DNA of 64,000 bases from Alviniconcha marisindica (Eukaryota; Mollusca; Gastropoda; Provannidae): contig JABMCL010000714.1 in NCBI GenBank assembly GCA_018857735.1, positions 762,001 through 826,000 on the forward strand, read 5' to 3'. The position numbers and the translations under genes were made by a program. This document shows, piece by piece, positions 37,401-43,632 of the stretch. The stretch's first letter is position 1. Every line of letters begins with the position of its first letter. The notes beneath the pieces were generated by a model that saw nothing but the letters and a program-made list of their open reading frames with translations, was not told where the DNA came from and did no database searches.

Positions 37401-39694
37401 CAGTGGGCACATGTGGATATTATCAGCAACTTAAGTATTGCTGCATTATAATAATGTACAATTAAGATCAAGCCTCATAATCAGTTACATGTACACATAT
37501 AACATACAATTTTAGAAAATTTCATCAAAATGGACATCACAACTAAATGTTTAATCTTACAGGAAACAAATCACATGCACATGTGTGAAGTAATGATCCC
37601 TTAAAAGTTGTGACATAAATGACTGCATTGTTTCACACAGAATATATGCATCACGCATAACGCAAACTAGTTGTAGGATTTATAATTAATGCAATCTTGA
37701 CACAAATCACAAGTCACATACTGTAGCTGAACGTGTCATGTGACAGCCTCAGGCAGTCCTACCTTCAGTCTCTTATTCAATGAACCATCTAGGTTAATAA
37801 CAGACTGTGCCATCACAATAAACAACAAATCAGTCACAACCATGTAGTAATTAAACAAAAGTAAGACCCAAATTCACATAGACATAGAACACCACATGGT
37901 GTTAAACTGTTAAAGTGAATCACTAGTAGTAGTACTAGTAGTACTTACAAAACTGTCAGGTCAGCACAGTTAAACTGTAAGCTTGCTTCAAAAAACAGTG
38001 TGGAAGACTTAAAATATGCACATTTTAAAAAGCATACAATTCTAACCACACAAATTCATGAACTCACAGAAGAAATGGACACATGTCTCTATTATTTATT
38101 TTATTGTACAGTTATTTATTATTATTAATCATCTTCTGAGTTCTACCAGCTCTAAAACTTCTCTAACTGAACAACTAGCCAGTAATGTTACTGGCACTCT
38201 CACAAATGGTGGACATAATTAGAGATCACAAGATAGCTAGTAAACACAGCACACTTCCTAGGGGTCATTTGATCATGACTGTAAATGTTTTTCACATTGC
38301 CCCCAGTCTGTTCTTTTTATTACTCAAATTAGTTATTCATAGTACATTCTGACATAAATGATTTTAATTATTTAAAAATAAAATGCAGTTCAGATAATGA
38401 AAGCTGATTTTGGTAATCAAAATAAGTTATTCAAAAAAAAAATCATTTAGGTTTAAGAAGTAATTTTCTTCAAATGGCCACTCTGATAGTACTACTAGTA
38501 CAGTAGTACTATCGGCACTTCCGGAGGTGATAACTTCACTCTGCTGTTATTGCTATGCATCATCTTAAAACTTAAACTGATCACAATAAACTAGCCATCT
38601 GATTATGTTTTCTACTAATAAATTAGAACACTGAATCTGACACTTTGGTACAATTTTGTCAGAGTTGGTAAGGTATGATAAAATTTAAACTCTGATAAAA
38701 TAATAAGTATACATAAAATCAAATATTATATATGTCAATTACAATTTATATCCTGTATACACAGATCTACAAGTATGGGTTATTATTTTTTTAAGAGTAT
38801 CATATGAAAAAAATGTAGCCAGATATTTCCATCTCTGTGTGTCCTTCACCTCTCCCCAAACATACACACACACACATTCAACATTCCACAAACCAGTCAC
38901 TCAAACTGACTCAGTGGTCATTCACAAAGATTTCTCATTAATATTAATAATAATGCTTGTTCCCACTAATTAATACAATTTCCAAAGGGTACCTGCTTTG
39001 TTAACACTTTCAACAGTGCAGAAATTAAACAACAGTGTGTTAATGATGGATGGCATCAAAAAGATTTGATTTAAAATAATTTTACGTAACATTACTAACA
39101 GTACTTAACAAGTACTTCAATTTATAATCCATTCAAGACATTGTTTCAACAAATGATATTATTATATAAATATTTATATGGCAGATCTGTCAAATTACTT
39201 CTAAGGTCTGTAACCTTTGTGGAAAGTGAGATCTAGATGCCAGCCATCATCATTACAACAAAAAAGCAAAAAACAAAAATCAGTCACACAACACAAGACT
39301 GAAAAACAGAAACTTGGTTAAACTTAAAGGCCTAACAGCTTGACTTGCAGTTGCACAGCCAAATTATACAAAACACACTTGTCAGTTAATGGCAGCTCCA
39401 TGTGAGACTACAGTTTCTCCAGCTGGGCCTTTAAAGACTAAACTGAAATGACCATATTATTCATGAATGAGTTGATGCAATTTAAATCACAACCAGAAAA
39501 TGGTTAACTAATAGTAATAATACATGATGTACACACCATACAATGAAAGTGGGACTAGTGGAAGTGAAACAATAGAAGAAAAAATCAAACATCCCAAAAT
39601 GTGTACTTACATTCAATGCATGCCTCTCTGTTGCAAGTTTTGCCTTCTGCTCACGTATAAAGCTGTCAATATCTGATCCCACAGCAGCTGCCAT
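2366..39694 (-). CDS. CSPP1: CSPP1-like centrosome/spindle pole protein, 27 coding exons, C-terminus off window
   Basis: CSPP1 family proteins bind microtubules at centrosomes, spindle poles and cilia. The call rests on two things. The start (ATG at 39694) is an acidic stretch followed by FIREQKAKLATER, close to the vertebrate CSPP1 N-terminus. The exon at 28125-28259 reads GLPLGGYEETRARLRKER then QDYLRYL, like the vertebrate LPLG...QDYRRYL segment. Exons in transcript order start at 39694, 37804, 36276, 35771, 34664, 34007, 32875, 32322, 29520, 28905, 28259, 26397, 24251, 23396, 19644, 18640, 18081, 17332, 16311, 15419, 14735, 13707, 12509, 9269, 5996, 2950 and 2431. Together they encode about 1,367 residues, already longer than I recall for the whole human protein (about 1,200-1,250). 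All are multiples of three and join in phase 0. About 20 R-x-EYN-x-x-L units are present. Low-complexity charged sequence and short exons mean one or more exons may be missed. Identity is fairly sure; the exact exon set is less so. Confidence 0.82.
2897..2950 (-). CDS. CSPP1: CSPP1-like exon 26
   Basis: 18 residues, DSEYFATLPGLRDSHSAK, between a TTTCTACAG acceptor and a GTAAGG donor. It is in phase 0 with both neighbours and has no EYN unit. Confidence 0.78.
2951..5900 (-). other. CSPP1-like intron, 2.95 kb
   Basis: AT-rich and CpG-poor intron sequence. Contains short GA repeats near 3050-3075 and the four-copy tandem repeat at 5347-5575. No exon of the family was found; reading across the join (PEDKDT to DSEYF) is uninterrupted. 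Confidence 0.55.
5347..5575. repeat. Four-copy tandem repeat, unit about 57-60 bp
   Basis: Four imperfect copies of a unit that begins GAGCACCACAATTACTTCTT and ends in CTTGAAACAACAAAA. The fourth copy is the most diverged. The open plus-strand frame it creates is a repeat artefact. Confidence 0.9.
5901..5996 (-). CDS. CSPP1: CSPP1-like exon 25
   Basis: 32 residues starting LQKERERNNEYNQFLQEK, one EYN unit followed by a basic stretch GRRARFPEDKDT. Acceptor TTGTTGCTTAG and donor GTGAGT are good. It continues the helix begun in the previous exon (…SDNAK). Confidence 0.85.
6209..6540. repeat. Tandem duplication, two copies of 166 bp
   Basis: The block starting CTGTGCAACAACAATTACTT at 6209 is repeated essentially without change from 6375. 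The near identity suggests a recent duplication or an assembly effect. It lies in a CSPP1-like intron. Confidence 0.93.
7191..7211. repeat. Poly(A) run
   Basis: About 21 consecutive A on the plus strand inside an AT-rich intron. No element ending here was recognised. Confidence 0.8.
7362..7676 (-). mobile_element. tRNA-derived SINE, full-length copy
   Basis: On the minus strand the element begins GTGAGCCGGTTTGGCCTAGC, a tRNA-like head with box A (TGGCCTAGCGGTAAGG) and a degenerate box B, and ends near GTTAAGCACCAT after about 310 bp. The body matches the copy at 45321-45630 almost throughout, including a CCCTTCCCCC-type pyrimidine stretch and the segment CAGTGTAGCGATAGGTATA. It sits in a CSPP1-like intron in the gene's own orientation. 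A real tRNA gene is unlikely because the head cannot close a normal cloverleaf and is followed by the shared body. Confidence 0.85.
8251..8296. repeat. Near-perfect palindrome around a GT/AC microsatellite
   Basis: The arm AACTCTTAAACGTGTGTG pairs with its reverse complement at the right end with one mismatch, around a TGTGTATATACA centre. It would form a long hairpin in DNA or in the intron RNA. Confidence 0.85.
8474..8540. repeat. (CT)n microsatellite
   Basis: About 33 CT dinucleotides, uninterrupted. Confidence 0.95.
9180..9269 (-). CDS. CSPP1: CSPP1-like exon 24
   Basis: 30 residues from QNTDRRSLVHQTDEY to GMNESDNAK, between a TTCCATGATTGCAG acceptor and a GTAACT donor. It has no EYN unit of its own but leads straight into the unit of the next exon. 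It is in phase 0 at both ends. Confidence 0.8.
10044..10124. repeat. (CAA)n then (CA)n microsatellite
   Basis: A run of CAA triplets merging into about 28 CA dinucleotides. Confidence 0.95.
10384..10418. repeat. G-rich run
   Basis: Almost pure G with a few T, directly after a short A run; a possible G-quadruplex former. Confidence 0.85.
10781..10786 (-). terminator. Candidate poly(A) signal AATAAA for a short CSPP1-like isoform
   Basis: AATAAA on the minus strand, followed by GTGTTTCAATT and a TG-rich stretch. It lies about 400 bp past the stop codon of the candidate alternative last exon at 11182-11217. Confidence 0.4.
10958..11110. repeat. Direct duplication, two copies of about 76 bp
   Basis: Two imperfect copies of a unit containing GAGGTTACAAACGTCATGTG and TACATGTATGGCATGTGACT. 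If the short isoform exists, this lies in its 3'UTR. Confidence 0.85.
11182..11217 (-). CDS. CSPP1: Candidate alternative last exon of CSPP1-like
   Basis: A strong acceptor (TTTTTTGTTTGACTCAG) is followed in phase 0 by LQGRRGGGFGL and TAA, so an mRNA spliced from exon 23 to here would end after 11 extra residues. It cannot be an internal exon in the main frame: use of the overlapping GTAAGA donor gives a 32 nt exon that shifts the next exon into a stop. A poly(A) signal lies about 400 bp on. It could also be a chance acceptor; no conservation was checked. Confidence 0.42.
   Translation of the reverse strand, partial: LQGRRGGGFGL
11628..12509 (-). CDS. CSPP1: CSPP1-like exon 23, large exon with four EYN units
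   Basis: 294 residues in one 882 bp exon. Residues 1-120 are mixed charged sequence with PWEKGDGDEFSAKK and a basic ISSPSMEKKPLPGRR patch. Residues 121-294 hold four tandem units with EY cores at about 145, 194, 241 and 288. These read ERRREYNEMLDRK, ERHREYNEMLDRK, ERHREYNEMLERK and ERHQEYKEFLK, and linkers of the type QRERKTPPVG and GLGSREGDR separate them. The units are far more alike than those in other exons, so they look like a local tandem duplication. Acceptor GTTGGACACAG, donor GTATAA. Coiled-coil or long-helix structure is expected. Confidence 0.88.
13429..13707 (-). CDS. CSPP1: CSPP1-like exon 22, two EYN units
   Basis: 93 residues with two copies of the full unit in one exon: NRVWKEPSKEELFPLG…RRDYNDYL, then NRVWKEPSKEEFFPLG…RWLEYNEML. 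A short LSAGR linker takes the place of the intron found between units elsewhere. Acceptor TTTGATCAG, donor GTAAGT; phase 0 at both ends. Confidence 0.88.
13860..13918. repeat. (AT)n microsatellite inside a short direct repeat
   Basis: About 29 AT dinucleotides. The flanks (CACTTGATCTTTTTGTTGGG before, CTATAGCCACAATCATTA after) recur once more just downstream with a shorter AT run. Confidence 0.92.
14356..14373. repeat. Poly(G) run, 18 bases
   Basis: Uninterrupted G in an intron of the CSPP1-like gene (C in its transcript). Confidence 0.9.
14595..14735 (-). CDS. CSPP1: CSPP1-like exon 21
   Basis: 47 residues forming one unit: RRMWKETSQEEFLPIG, then a helix ending SERQQEYRKHLRE. Acceptor TATTAATAACAG, donor GTATAT. 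Confidence 0.85.
15288..15419 (-). CDS. CSPP1: CSPP1-like exon 20
   Basis: 44 residues, one unit: NRTWREPSAENALPLGGYDQ, then a helix ending KREYQEFLKK. Acceptor ATACCTTCAG, donor GTACAT. Confidence 0.88.
16183..16311 (-). CDS. CSPP1: CSPP1-like exon 19
   Basis: 43 residues, one unit: NRSWREPSQEKLLPLGKNEG, then a helix ending ERNREYNEYLK. Acceptor GCCTACAACAG, donor GTAGCT. Confidence 0.88.
17186..17332 (-). CDS. CSPP1: CSPP1-like exon 18
   Basis: 49 residues, one unit: RREWEIPETASAEHPLQLGQ, then YERTHQQLQKERQEDYNKML. Acceptor CAACCCCCTCAG, donor GTCAAG. The EYN core is DYN here. Confidence 0.87.
17929..18081 (-). CDS. CSPP1: CSPP1-like exon 17
   Basis: 51 residues. VRRQWNEPREGKAVP takes the place of the usual WREPS…LPLG head, followed by a helix ending RKREYQEMRDK. 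Acceptor TTGTTGTGTCAG, donor GTATCA. Confidence 0.87.
18433..18454. repeat. Poly(G) run, 22 bases
   Basis: Uninterrupted G between a short (AT)n tract and exon 16. Confidence 0.9.
18503..18640 (-). CDS. CSPP1: CSPP1-like exon 16
   Basis: 46 residues. The WREPS head is missing; a polar stretch (KPQKMKEDPQSSTNMYEQQ) leads into a helix ending ERRQEMQTFLQQ, where EYN is replaced by EMQ. Acceptor TTTTTCACGTAG, donor GTGCTT. Confidence 0.83.
19002..19080. repeat. Dispersed repeat, TTAGTTAGTT…GGGTCACCTCAGGATGA family
   Basis: Core reads TTGAATTTTAACATCCCGTC then AACTGCACTGGGTCACC. Related copies lie near 24664, 35109, 54362 and 54541. Family not identified. Confidence 0.6.
19447..19644 (-). CDS. 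CSPP1: CSPP1-like exon 15, LW-type unit
   Basis: 66 residues. A Pro/Ser-rich start (SPRVHSPTPAPAPR) is followed by VDLEATVRRAEKKIEELDYR and DLWKEMHG. This is a second repeat class, shared with exons 12-14. Acceptor GTGCTGTGCTGTAG, donor GTAGTC. Confidence 0.84.
21429..21738. repeat. Minisatellite, about 10 copies of 31 bp
   Basis: Unit starts AACTGGGAGGGGAAAATCC and ends AATCAAAGCTAG. Copies differ by one or two bases (GAGGGG, GAAGGG, GAGGGA) and the last is cut short. Confidence 0.95.
22641..22676. repeat. Long G run broken by one T
   Basis: 19 G, one T, then 16 G on the plus strand, just after TTTTTTTCTC. A strong quadruplex or triplex candidate. Confidence 0.92.
23256..23396 (-). CDS. 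CSPP1: CSPP1-like exon 14, LW-type unit
   Basis: 47 residues: KKPWRRAEHLSPGRGAKK, then LNLEALVARAEKRLEWKEYD and ELWEKIHNK. Acceptor GGGTGTGTTAG, donor GTATTG. It aligns with exon 13 over its full length. Confidence 0.85.
24114..24251 (-). CDS. CSPP1: CSPP1-like exon 13, LW-type unit
   Basis: 46 residues: DYSPWLASKISNRSGG, then YDIEALVQREVARQDEEEYN and KLWERIHGQ. Donor GTAGGG. The acceptor (GATTGAATTAAAG) has a poor pyrimidine tract, so the 5' border is a little uncertain although the SPW start matches KPW of exon 14. Confidence 0.8.
24664..24730. repeat. Dispersed repeat, TTAGTT…CCTGAGGATGA family
   Basis: GTTAGTTCTTGAATTTTAAA followed by CACCTGAGGATGAATG; a diverged relative of the copy at 19002. 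Confidence 0.55.
25564..25585. repeat. Poly(C) run, 22 bases
   Basis: Uninterrupted C after a purine-rich AAAGGAAAAAAGG stretch. Confidence 0.9.
25698..25861. repeat. Tandem duplication, two copies of 82 bp
   Basis: TGATTTTCCATCAAACACCA at 25698 recurs at 25780, and the copies appear identical through CAAGTTATGACACTTGATTG. Confidence 0.93.
26302..26397 (-). CDS. CSPP1: CSPP1-like exon 12, short LW-type unit
   Basis: 32 residues: HVRGPVNSRTVLSHLEDDD, then ASYKKLWSKMHSQ. Strong acceptor (CTGTACTCTTGTTCAG), donor GTAGCA. It lacks most of the EALV helix found in exons 13-15. Confidence 0.8.
26398..28121 (-). other. CSPP1-like intron, 1.7 kb
   Basis: AT-rich intron with a G-rich stretch near 26477-26490 and a short (GT)n at 27609-27634. 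No further exon seen. Confidence 0.55.
28125..28259 (-). CDS. CSPP1: CSPP1-like exon 11, LPLG unit
   Basis: 45 residues: VYNKILRVKSLEHLGLPLGG, then YEETRARLRKERHQDYLRYL and ASKLK. This exon most resembles the LPLG…QDYRRYL segment of vertebrate CSPP1. The 3' border is ambiguous: AAG then GC-AGTA would be a GC donor, while three bases further is GTAACG, adding one Ala. Either keeps phase 0. Confidence 0.85.
28837..28905 (-). CDS. CSPP1: CSPP1-like exon 10
   Basis: 23 residues: PENNPRDVPRLGLASTSP, then RQPSQ. Acceptor CATTCTTTTGCAG, donor GTAGTG. Linker-like, no unit. Confidence 0.78.
29386..29520 (-). CDS. CSPP1: CSPP1-like exon 9
   Basis: 45 residues: QVAEKRRLQLQQYDAPTSE, then APWKPELDKDFSKPRREATF and VKDAQ. 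Acceptor TGGTGCTTGCAG, donor GTAGAT. No EYN unit. Confidence 0.82.
29848..32092. mobile_element. Possible non-autonomous DNA transposon with terminal inverted repeats
   Basis: The left end reads ATATGACTTAGTGCCAAAAG then GTGCGCATG. The right end is its reverse complement (CATGCACACC then TTTTGGCACTAAGTCATAT) with only one mismatch over about 29 bp. A weaker inverted match (GAAAATAAA…GTTG) follows inside. Both ends abut TATA-like sequence, so a TA or TATA target duplication is possible. The inside, especially 30,040-31,030, is much richer in CpG than the surrounding intron and has no convincing coding frame. It lies between CSPP1-like exons 8 and 9. A solo inverted-repeat pair unrelated to transposition cannot be ruled out. 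Confidence 0.5.
31402..31433. repeat. Poly(G) run, 32 bases
   Basis: Uninterrupted G on the plus strand, the longest perfect mononucleotide run in the window. Confidence 0.95.
32191..32322 (-). CDS. CSPP1: CSPP1-like exon 8
   Basis: 44 residues: LDERHNRGRREASDTGHE, then GLPVGQYERSRLKEREQQEY and REKLEQ. An LPVG unit. Acceptor TTTCACTATTTGGCAG, donor GTCAGT. The frame stays open far past the donor, so intron retention here would not stop at once. Confidence 0.86.
32732..32875 (-). CDS. CSPP1: CSPP1-like exon 7
   Basis: 48 residues: EREPKGAVVEDEITNPS, then a helix ending EEERQREYQQMKAK. Acceptor TTGCCCTTACAG, donor GTCAGT. Confidence 0.86.
33882..34007 (-). CDS. CSPP1: CSPP1-like exon 6
   Basis: 42 residues: GRQPVDGHGGGGGGSHQHDY, then a helix ending QRRQEYNDMLAAK. 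The Gly/His stretch is a flexible linker. Acceptor GTGCTGTTGCAG, donor GTGAAG. Confidence 0.86.
34192..34410. repeat. Dispersed repeat, copy 1 (partner near 47920-48115)
   Basis: Shares TGGTGGAGTTTAT, then AAAGTTACCATAGGC, ATTCAGGTCTTTG and GAACTCCCTT in the same order and spacing with the copy near 47920. The right part (from 34322) is itself tandemly duplicated with a 47 bp period. Confidence 0.65.
34515..34664 (-). CDS. CSPP1: CSPP1-like exon 5
   Basis: 50 residues: KESREGGRRQRRPVTPAD, then AVGLPVGDYQRNRKALDEQ and RHKEYQEYLQQKQ. An LPVG unit. Acceptor TTTTGTTCTTGCAG, donor GTATGG. Confidence 0.87.
35109..35185. repeat. Dispersed repeat, TTAGTTTGTTAGTGACTGAATTTTAACATC family
   Basis: A diverged copy of the family also seen at 19002, 24664, 54362 and 54541: GACTGAATTTTAACATC then AACTGCACAGGTCACTC. 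Confidence 0.55.
35655..35771 (-). CDS. CSPP1: CSPP1-like exon 4, first EYN unit
   Basis: 39 residues: ETRPQTQEGGLPLTNTGSAQ, then a helix ending QRRQEYNQFLGE. Acceptor AATGATGTAG, donor GTGGGC. Confidence 0.85.
36190..36276 (-). CDS. CSPP1: CSPP1-like exon 3
   Basis: 29 residues: DVNDSRSAVDVGRRHWDK, then SGGRDATLAVQ. Acceptor GTGCATTTAGCAG, donor GTGAAT. HWDKSGG may correspond to the WREPS head of later units. Confidence 0.8.
37763..37804 (-). CDS. CSPP1: CSPP1-like exon 2
   Basis: A 42 bp exon, SVINLDGSLNKRLK, with acceptor TTATTGTGATGGCACAG and donor GTAGGA, in phase 0. It is accepted on splice sites and phase only, since it is too short to recognise by itself. Confidence 0.65.
38485..38513. 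repeat. Perfect palindrome, 12 bp arms
   Basis: GATAGTACTACT, a 5-base spacer, then AGTAGTACTATC. A related CTAGTAGTAGTACTAGTAG stretch lies near 37922. Confidence 0.9.
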
Positions 39695-39782
39695 TATGGT
39701 GTACCACAGACTCTCAGATTATATAAGGTCTTGTGGGTAAATCTGTTGAAGTGCCTGTGCCCTTAAAAGCTGCATTTAGTTT
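39611..39782 (-). CDS. CSPP1: CSPP1-like exon 1 of the CDS, with 88 nt of 5'UTR
   Basis: The acceptor TTGTTATTATTTTCAG ends at 39783. The ATG is at 39694-39692 and the coding part is 39611-39694: MAAAVGSDIDSFIREQKAK, then LATERHALN. An in-frame TAA in the 5'UTR supports this ATG as the start. Donor GTAAGT. The 28 residues are the main reason for the CSPP1 call. Confidence 0.85.
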
Positions 39783-40735
39783 CTGAAAATAATAACAAAT
39801 ACAGATATATAATATTATTATATATATCATTATTATTATCATCAAGACTCAAGTTACTAAAAGTAAAACCATATTGTATCTTAAAGCAAAAATATCATTT
39901 CTTCTAATGTTCCTTTTAAATTTTAACCCTTTCTCTTGGATACCAACTTAGACTAGTCAGAGGAACATCTCCTGGGCTGAAGCAGTACAAAGGTGAACCT
40001 TATGGCTTGCTTCCCCCATCAGCACATATCTAGCACCGATGAAATGCTGCAAAACTTCTCTTGACCAACTCTTCAAGTAATACCACAAACTAGCATCATG
40101 TACATCAATAGTGTTTGAAGTCACCAACAGACTACTGACTAGTAAAGTCACACAGTACTGACTGACATAGCTACTATTCCAAGTTCCCTGTGAGATGTGA
40201 CCATGACCAGTGTTACACTTACAGGCAGCAACTCCTGCAGCAATTTTGTCCACTGAGAACTCTAAGTTGTCTAACTAAGGGACTGGTAGTGGTAGTGGTA
40301 CAGCCTTCTACAAAAGACAGTCAAAACCCCCACCCATTAAACCTACATCTGGAGGTTAGGCTTCTACATCTCAGTCAGCATTTTCCCCCTTCAAGCTGGC
40401 CTGTCTATACCTTTTATTTCATCTTCAACAACCCCCCCTCCAGCTGGTAATGGACTGCCTCTTGACCATGAGTATTATAAGAAAGTAAAATAACAAAAAA
40501 AGTATCCCTTGCACAAGGCAATATAATGTTGTGCAGTCATGGTAAATATTGACTGTATTGATAGTAATTGGTCAATGTAAGCATCAAGCATGCACTGATC
40601 TAGACACTGATCTAAATCTTAATCATAATCATATGGCACTGGCATTCATCTTTGTTTAGAAAAATATAATTATATCTCACTGCCAGGCATCCAATCAATG
40701 TGAAATACCTAACCACCATCATCAGCTGAATTTAG

Positions 40736-40756
40736 CCCCCCCCCCCCCCCCCCCCC
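40736..40756. repeat. Poly(C) run, 21 bases
   Basis: Uninterrupted C on the plus strand in the 5' leader intron; a (GT)n run follows at about 40826-40847. Confidence 0.92.
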
Positions 40757-41149
40757 TTGGCATCCACAACCAAGTGGCAGTTTTTTAGTTGTTGTTCTTT
40801 TAATTTTGTTGTTGTTGTCTGGCTCTGTGTGTGTGTGTGTGTGTGTGCGTGCGTGCGTGCGTGTGTGTGCACATGCACATGCGTGCATGGCCATGCAGGT
40901 ATGCAAATGTTTTACAAAAAATATATGTCACGTATTAATTTAAATTTATAAGGAAGACATAGGCTGCAGCTGTGCCAGCCAGTGACCACTATAGCAGCAG
41001 TGAGAGTGGCACAGAGCAAGAGTACTCCCTCTCAAAAGCCAAAGTTAAGCACAATTTATGCATGGTCACCAAATGGATGGGTGGTCATTATGTGCTAGGC
41101 TTTGCTAGGCCCTTAAATTTGTCCTGAGTCAAATTCTGTGCAGACTCTA

Positions 41150-41195
41150 CAACAGTCCTTCGGGTGAGACTATAAACTGAGGTCCCCCATGTATA
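41150..41195 (+). mobile_element. Fragment of a widespread molluscan SINE-like repeat
   Basis: CCTTCGGGTGAGACTATAAA then CTGAGGTCCC resembles a repeat I recall as common in molluscs (CCTTCGGATGAGACGTTAAA then CCGAGGTCCC). Only a fragment is present. The link is from memory, not a search. Confidence 0.35.
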
Positions 41196-41732
41196 ATATT
41201 ATATCTATACATGTTTGTGCATGTTAAAACTTATAAAAGATCCTGTAGTCCATGTCAGAGTTTGGTGGAGTATGGAAACGCCATAATAAGCCTGTGTACA
41301 CTAAAATTGTCAAGAGTCTTCATAATGTTGAAGTTGGACACTATACCAATTACCAAAGAAGAGAAGAAGAAGAGTGCTGGTCTAGCTGGACATATAAAAT
41401 ATAAATCTACCTACCCGAAAACTAGTTGGAAAAGCCGAACTGATAGTGATACCGTAACAGCTAGTCTACTACATTACTATTACCAAGAGAACACTGAAGA
41501 CCTGATACCGAAAGAGAAAGAGAGAGACACAGTGAGAGACTGAGATTCTATTATACCAACTTGTAATCAATATTAGCCTGATGACCTGAATCCACTACAA
41601 AATGCCAGTCTCGAATGAACAGGCACGGTTAGCAACGGTGTACACAACATCAAAATACTGATAATCGTACATCTAACACGCATGGCAGTATTATAACACA
41701 GAGACACCTGAACGACTTGTTGTGACAGTTAC

Positions 41733-41890
41733 CTTTGTAAGCTACATTTGGCTTGCTCACAGGAAAAATAACACTAACTCGCTTGTAAATTAAGACATCC
41801 AGCCACGCTTGAAAACAAGAATGTGAAACTGTGACATGCGCAATGTAAAGCGGAAACAGTAGCTCTGCCATTCGAAACTAAAGTTCATTC
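41733..41890 (-). promoter_or_regulatory. Candidate non-coding first exon and promoter of the CSPP1-like gene
   Basis: A strong donor (CTTACAAAG then GTAACT) lies at 41733 on the minus strand, at the edge where CpG-poor gene-body sequence gives way to CpG-rich sequence. Spliced to the 39782 acceptor, this exon would carry a short upstream frame starting MAELLFPLYIAHV that stops at once in the next exon's leader. No TATA box is evident. The right-hand limit is a guess. Confidence 0.35.
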
Positions 41891-42302
41891 AGGTCGATTG
41901 TTACAGCGCCTACATTATTTGTCCATTTAATTGTAATTATGCTCCTATACTTATCATTATCCCTCACACTCATCGTAATTATGTACCTCCGACGCACTAT
42001 AATAAGATGTGGCGAAAAAATAAATCGTTTTTTTTTCTTTCTTCCAGTTCCAGTTCAGCCACGCTCTAGTCTGCTTCGTCGCTAGGCCCAACATCCAGGA
42101 ATCTGGCATTGGCCGGTGCGACGGGTTGGGGTACGCAGCGGTGATGGTGGTCCATACGACGCCCTGGAAAAGGCCATAGAGCGTCTCTATGCCAGGGCCG
42201 ACTTACTGATGCACTCAGTAGGCGTACTGTCTGAGTGGACTGACGGTGTTGCCCGGCGTTGCCGGTCTATGTGGTTCCCAGCCCCTATGACAGTTCAGTC
42301 TT

Positions 42303-42432
42303 GGAAAGATCCAAACACATAAACGACGGTTCAAAAGAACGCTATTTATTAGGACCGTAAAAGACAATCTGCAAATTTTCGGGGTAATCCGCCCTTTGTC
42401 AAGCTACAAAACTGACGACACTTAAACACTGA
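42303..42432 (-). mobile_element. Dispersed repeat, copy 1, possibly a Penelope-like element end
   Basis: On the minus strand: AGCTTGACAAAGGGCGGATT, ACCCCGAAAATTTGC, then TCCTAATAAATAGCGTTC, TTTTGAACC and TTTGGATCTTTCC. The same order occurs at 48843-49006. The AAGGG…CCCCGAAA hairpin with GAAA after it resembles the hammerhead motif known from Penelope-like element ends, but the CUGAUGA core is degenerate (TTGACAA). No coding part is present. Confidence 0.45.
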
Positions 42433-42596
42433 ATTAAAAGTAGTTAATAGTCTTTATAATACTTTATGTCAAAATTGTTTTCGGGTTGAACCGCTGTGCT
42501 CTACACTGATGTGTCACTTATAGATCATATTTACTGACTGAGGTTAGTATGTATCATGTGAGCGCTCAGGGCGTTGATGAGCGCATGATAAATGTA

Positions 42597-42629
<33 letters not shown>

Positions 42630-43485
42630 AGTATTATTAAACGTTGAAACTGAGCCGGCGAAGCCGAAACGAGACTGATGAAACACATACTGAGTGACTG
42701 AGTGAGTTAGTGAGGCTCATGATGACATCAGTAGTATCAGTCCGATAGTTTTGGGGGCGGGGTCAGTCAGTTGAGCCGGCTCAGTACTGGTGTCGGTTTT
42801 CCTCAGTCGTTTTAGAACGCAAGCAGTCACTTTCTCGTCAGTTTCAAGGGGATTTCAGTTCCGATTTTGGCCGAACTGAAGAATTGAGAATCGGTCAGTG
42901 CCGCCGGGTAGGCCGGCCCGGCTATCGGTTCCGGCGGCGGTGTTGCGGCAGTGTCAGGGTATTGCCATTCGGCCCCGGCGGCACGAAAACTACCAGTCAG
43001 TTACAGACGGTAATGACTGAAACTCCGAGATACACTGAACTTGACTGGTTAGGCCCAGTGGAAGAAGACTGAGTAGCCCGTACGGCAAAAGGCATAGCGG
43101 TAACAGTTCCGGCATTGCCGTCAGAGCCACCCCGCGGCTCAGCATAACCACTTGAAAACAGTAACCGGGTAACTAGTGACACCACATTGTGTTCAAAATC
43201 ACTGAGTTTCAATTTCCTTAAAAGGCATTTCTCGTCACTATCAGGTTCGGATGAGCCGGCGGCTGAGCCGCTGCGGAATGCCGCTGGGAGTCATGCATGA
43301 TCAGTAGAGGCCTAGCCCGCCCATCTACCGCACAACGTGGGCCAGCGCTTTACAATACATACACACCAACACAACACACCACCCACACCGCCACACAAGG
43401 TGGGAGCACAGGGCGCTTTACAATCACACACTAACACAAACACACCACCCACAACCACACCCCAACACAACAACACACCACTACC

Positions 43486-43489
<4 letters not shown>

Positions 43490-43532
<43 letters not shown>

Positions 43533-43578
43533 CACACACAAGGTGGGAGCAAGGGCGCTTTACAATAACACTAACCAC

Positions 43579-43631
<53 letters not shown>
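43490..43631. repeat. Two (CA)n microsatellites
   Basis: (CA)n at about 43490-43530 and 43584-43631 within a longer CA-rich block that itself contains a repeated AAGGTGGGAGCA…GGGCGCTTTACAAT motif. Confidence 0.9.

Positions 43632-43632
<1 letters not shown>

Larger units (their letters stand above)
36277..39610 (-). other. CSPP1-like introns 1-2 (apart from exon 2)
   Basis: AT-rich, CpG-poor intron sequence. Apart from exon 2 (37763-37804) and the palindrome at 38485-38513, I saw nothing that could be supported. Confidence 0.5.

Noticed and set aside
41211..41543. 110-codon plus-strand frame next to the CSPP1 5' end
   Set aside because: No domain, splice or start context; it begins in a (TAT)-rich stretch and looks random.
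42655..42690. Hammerhead ribozyme from CTGAGCCGG…GCCGAAACGAG and ACTGATGAAAC
   Set aside because: The catalytic core and the GAAAC follow in the wrong order and spacing; no proper three-stem fold could be drawn.
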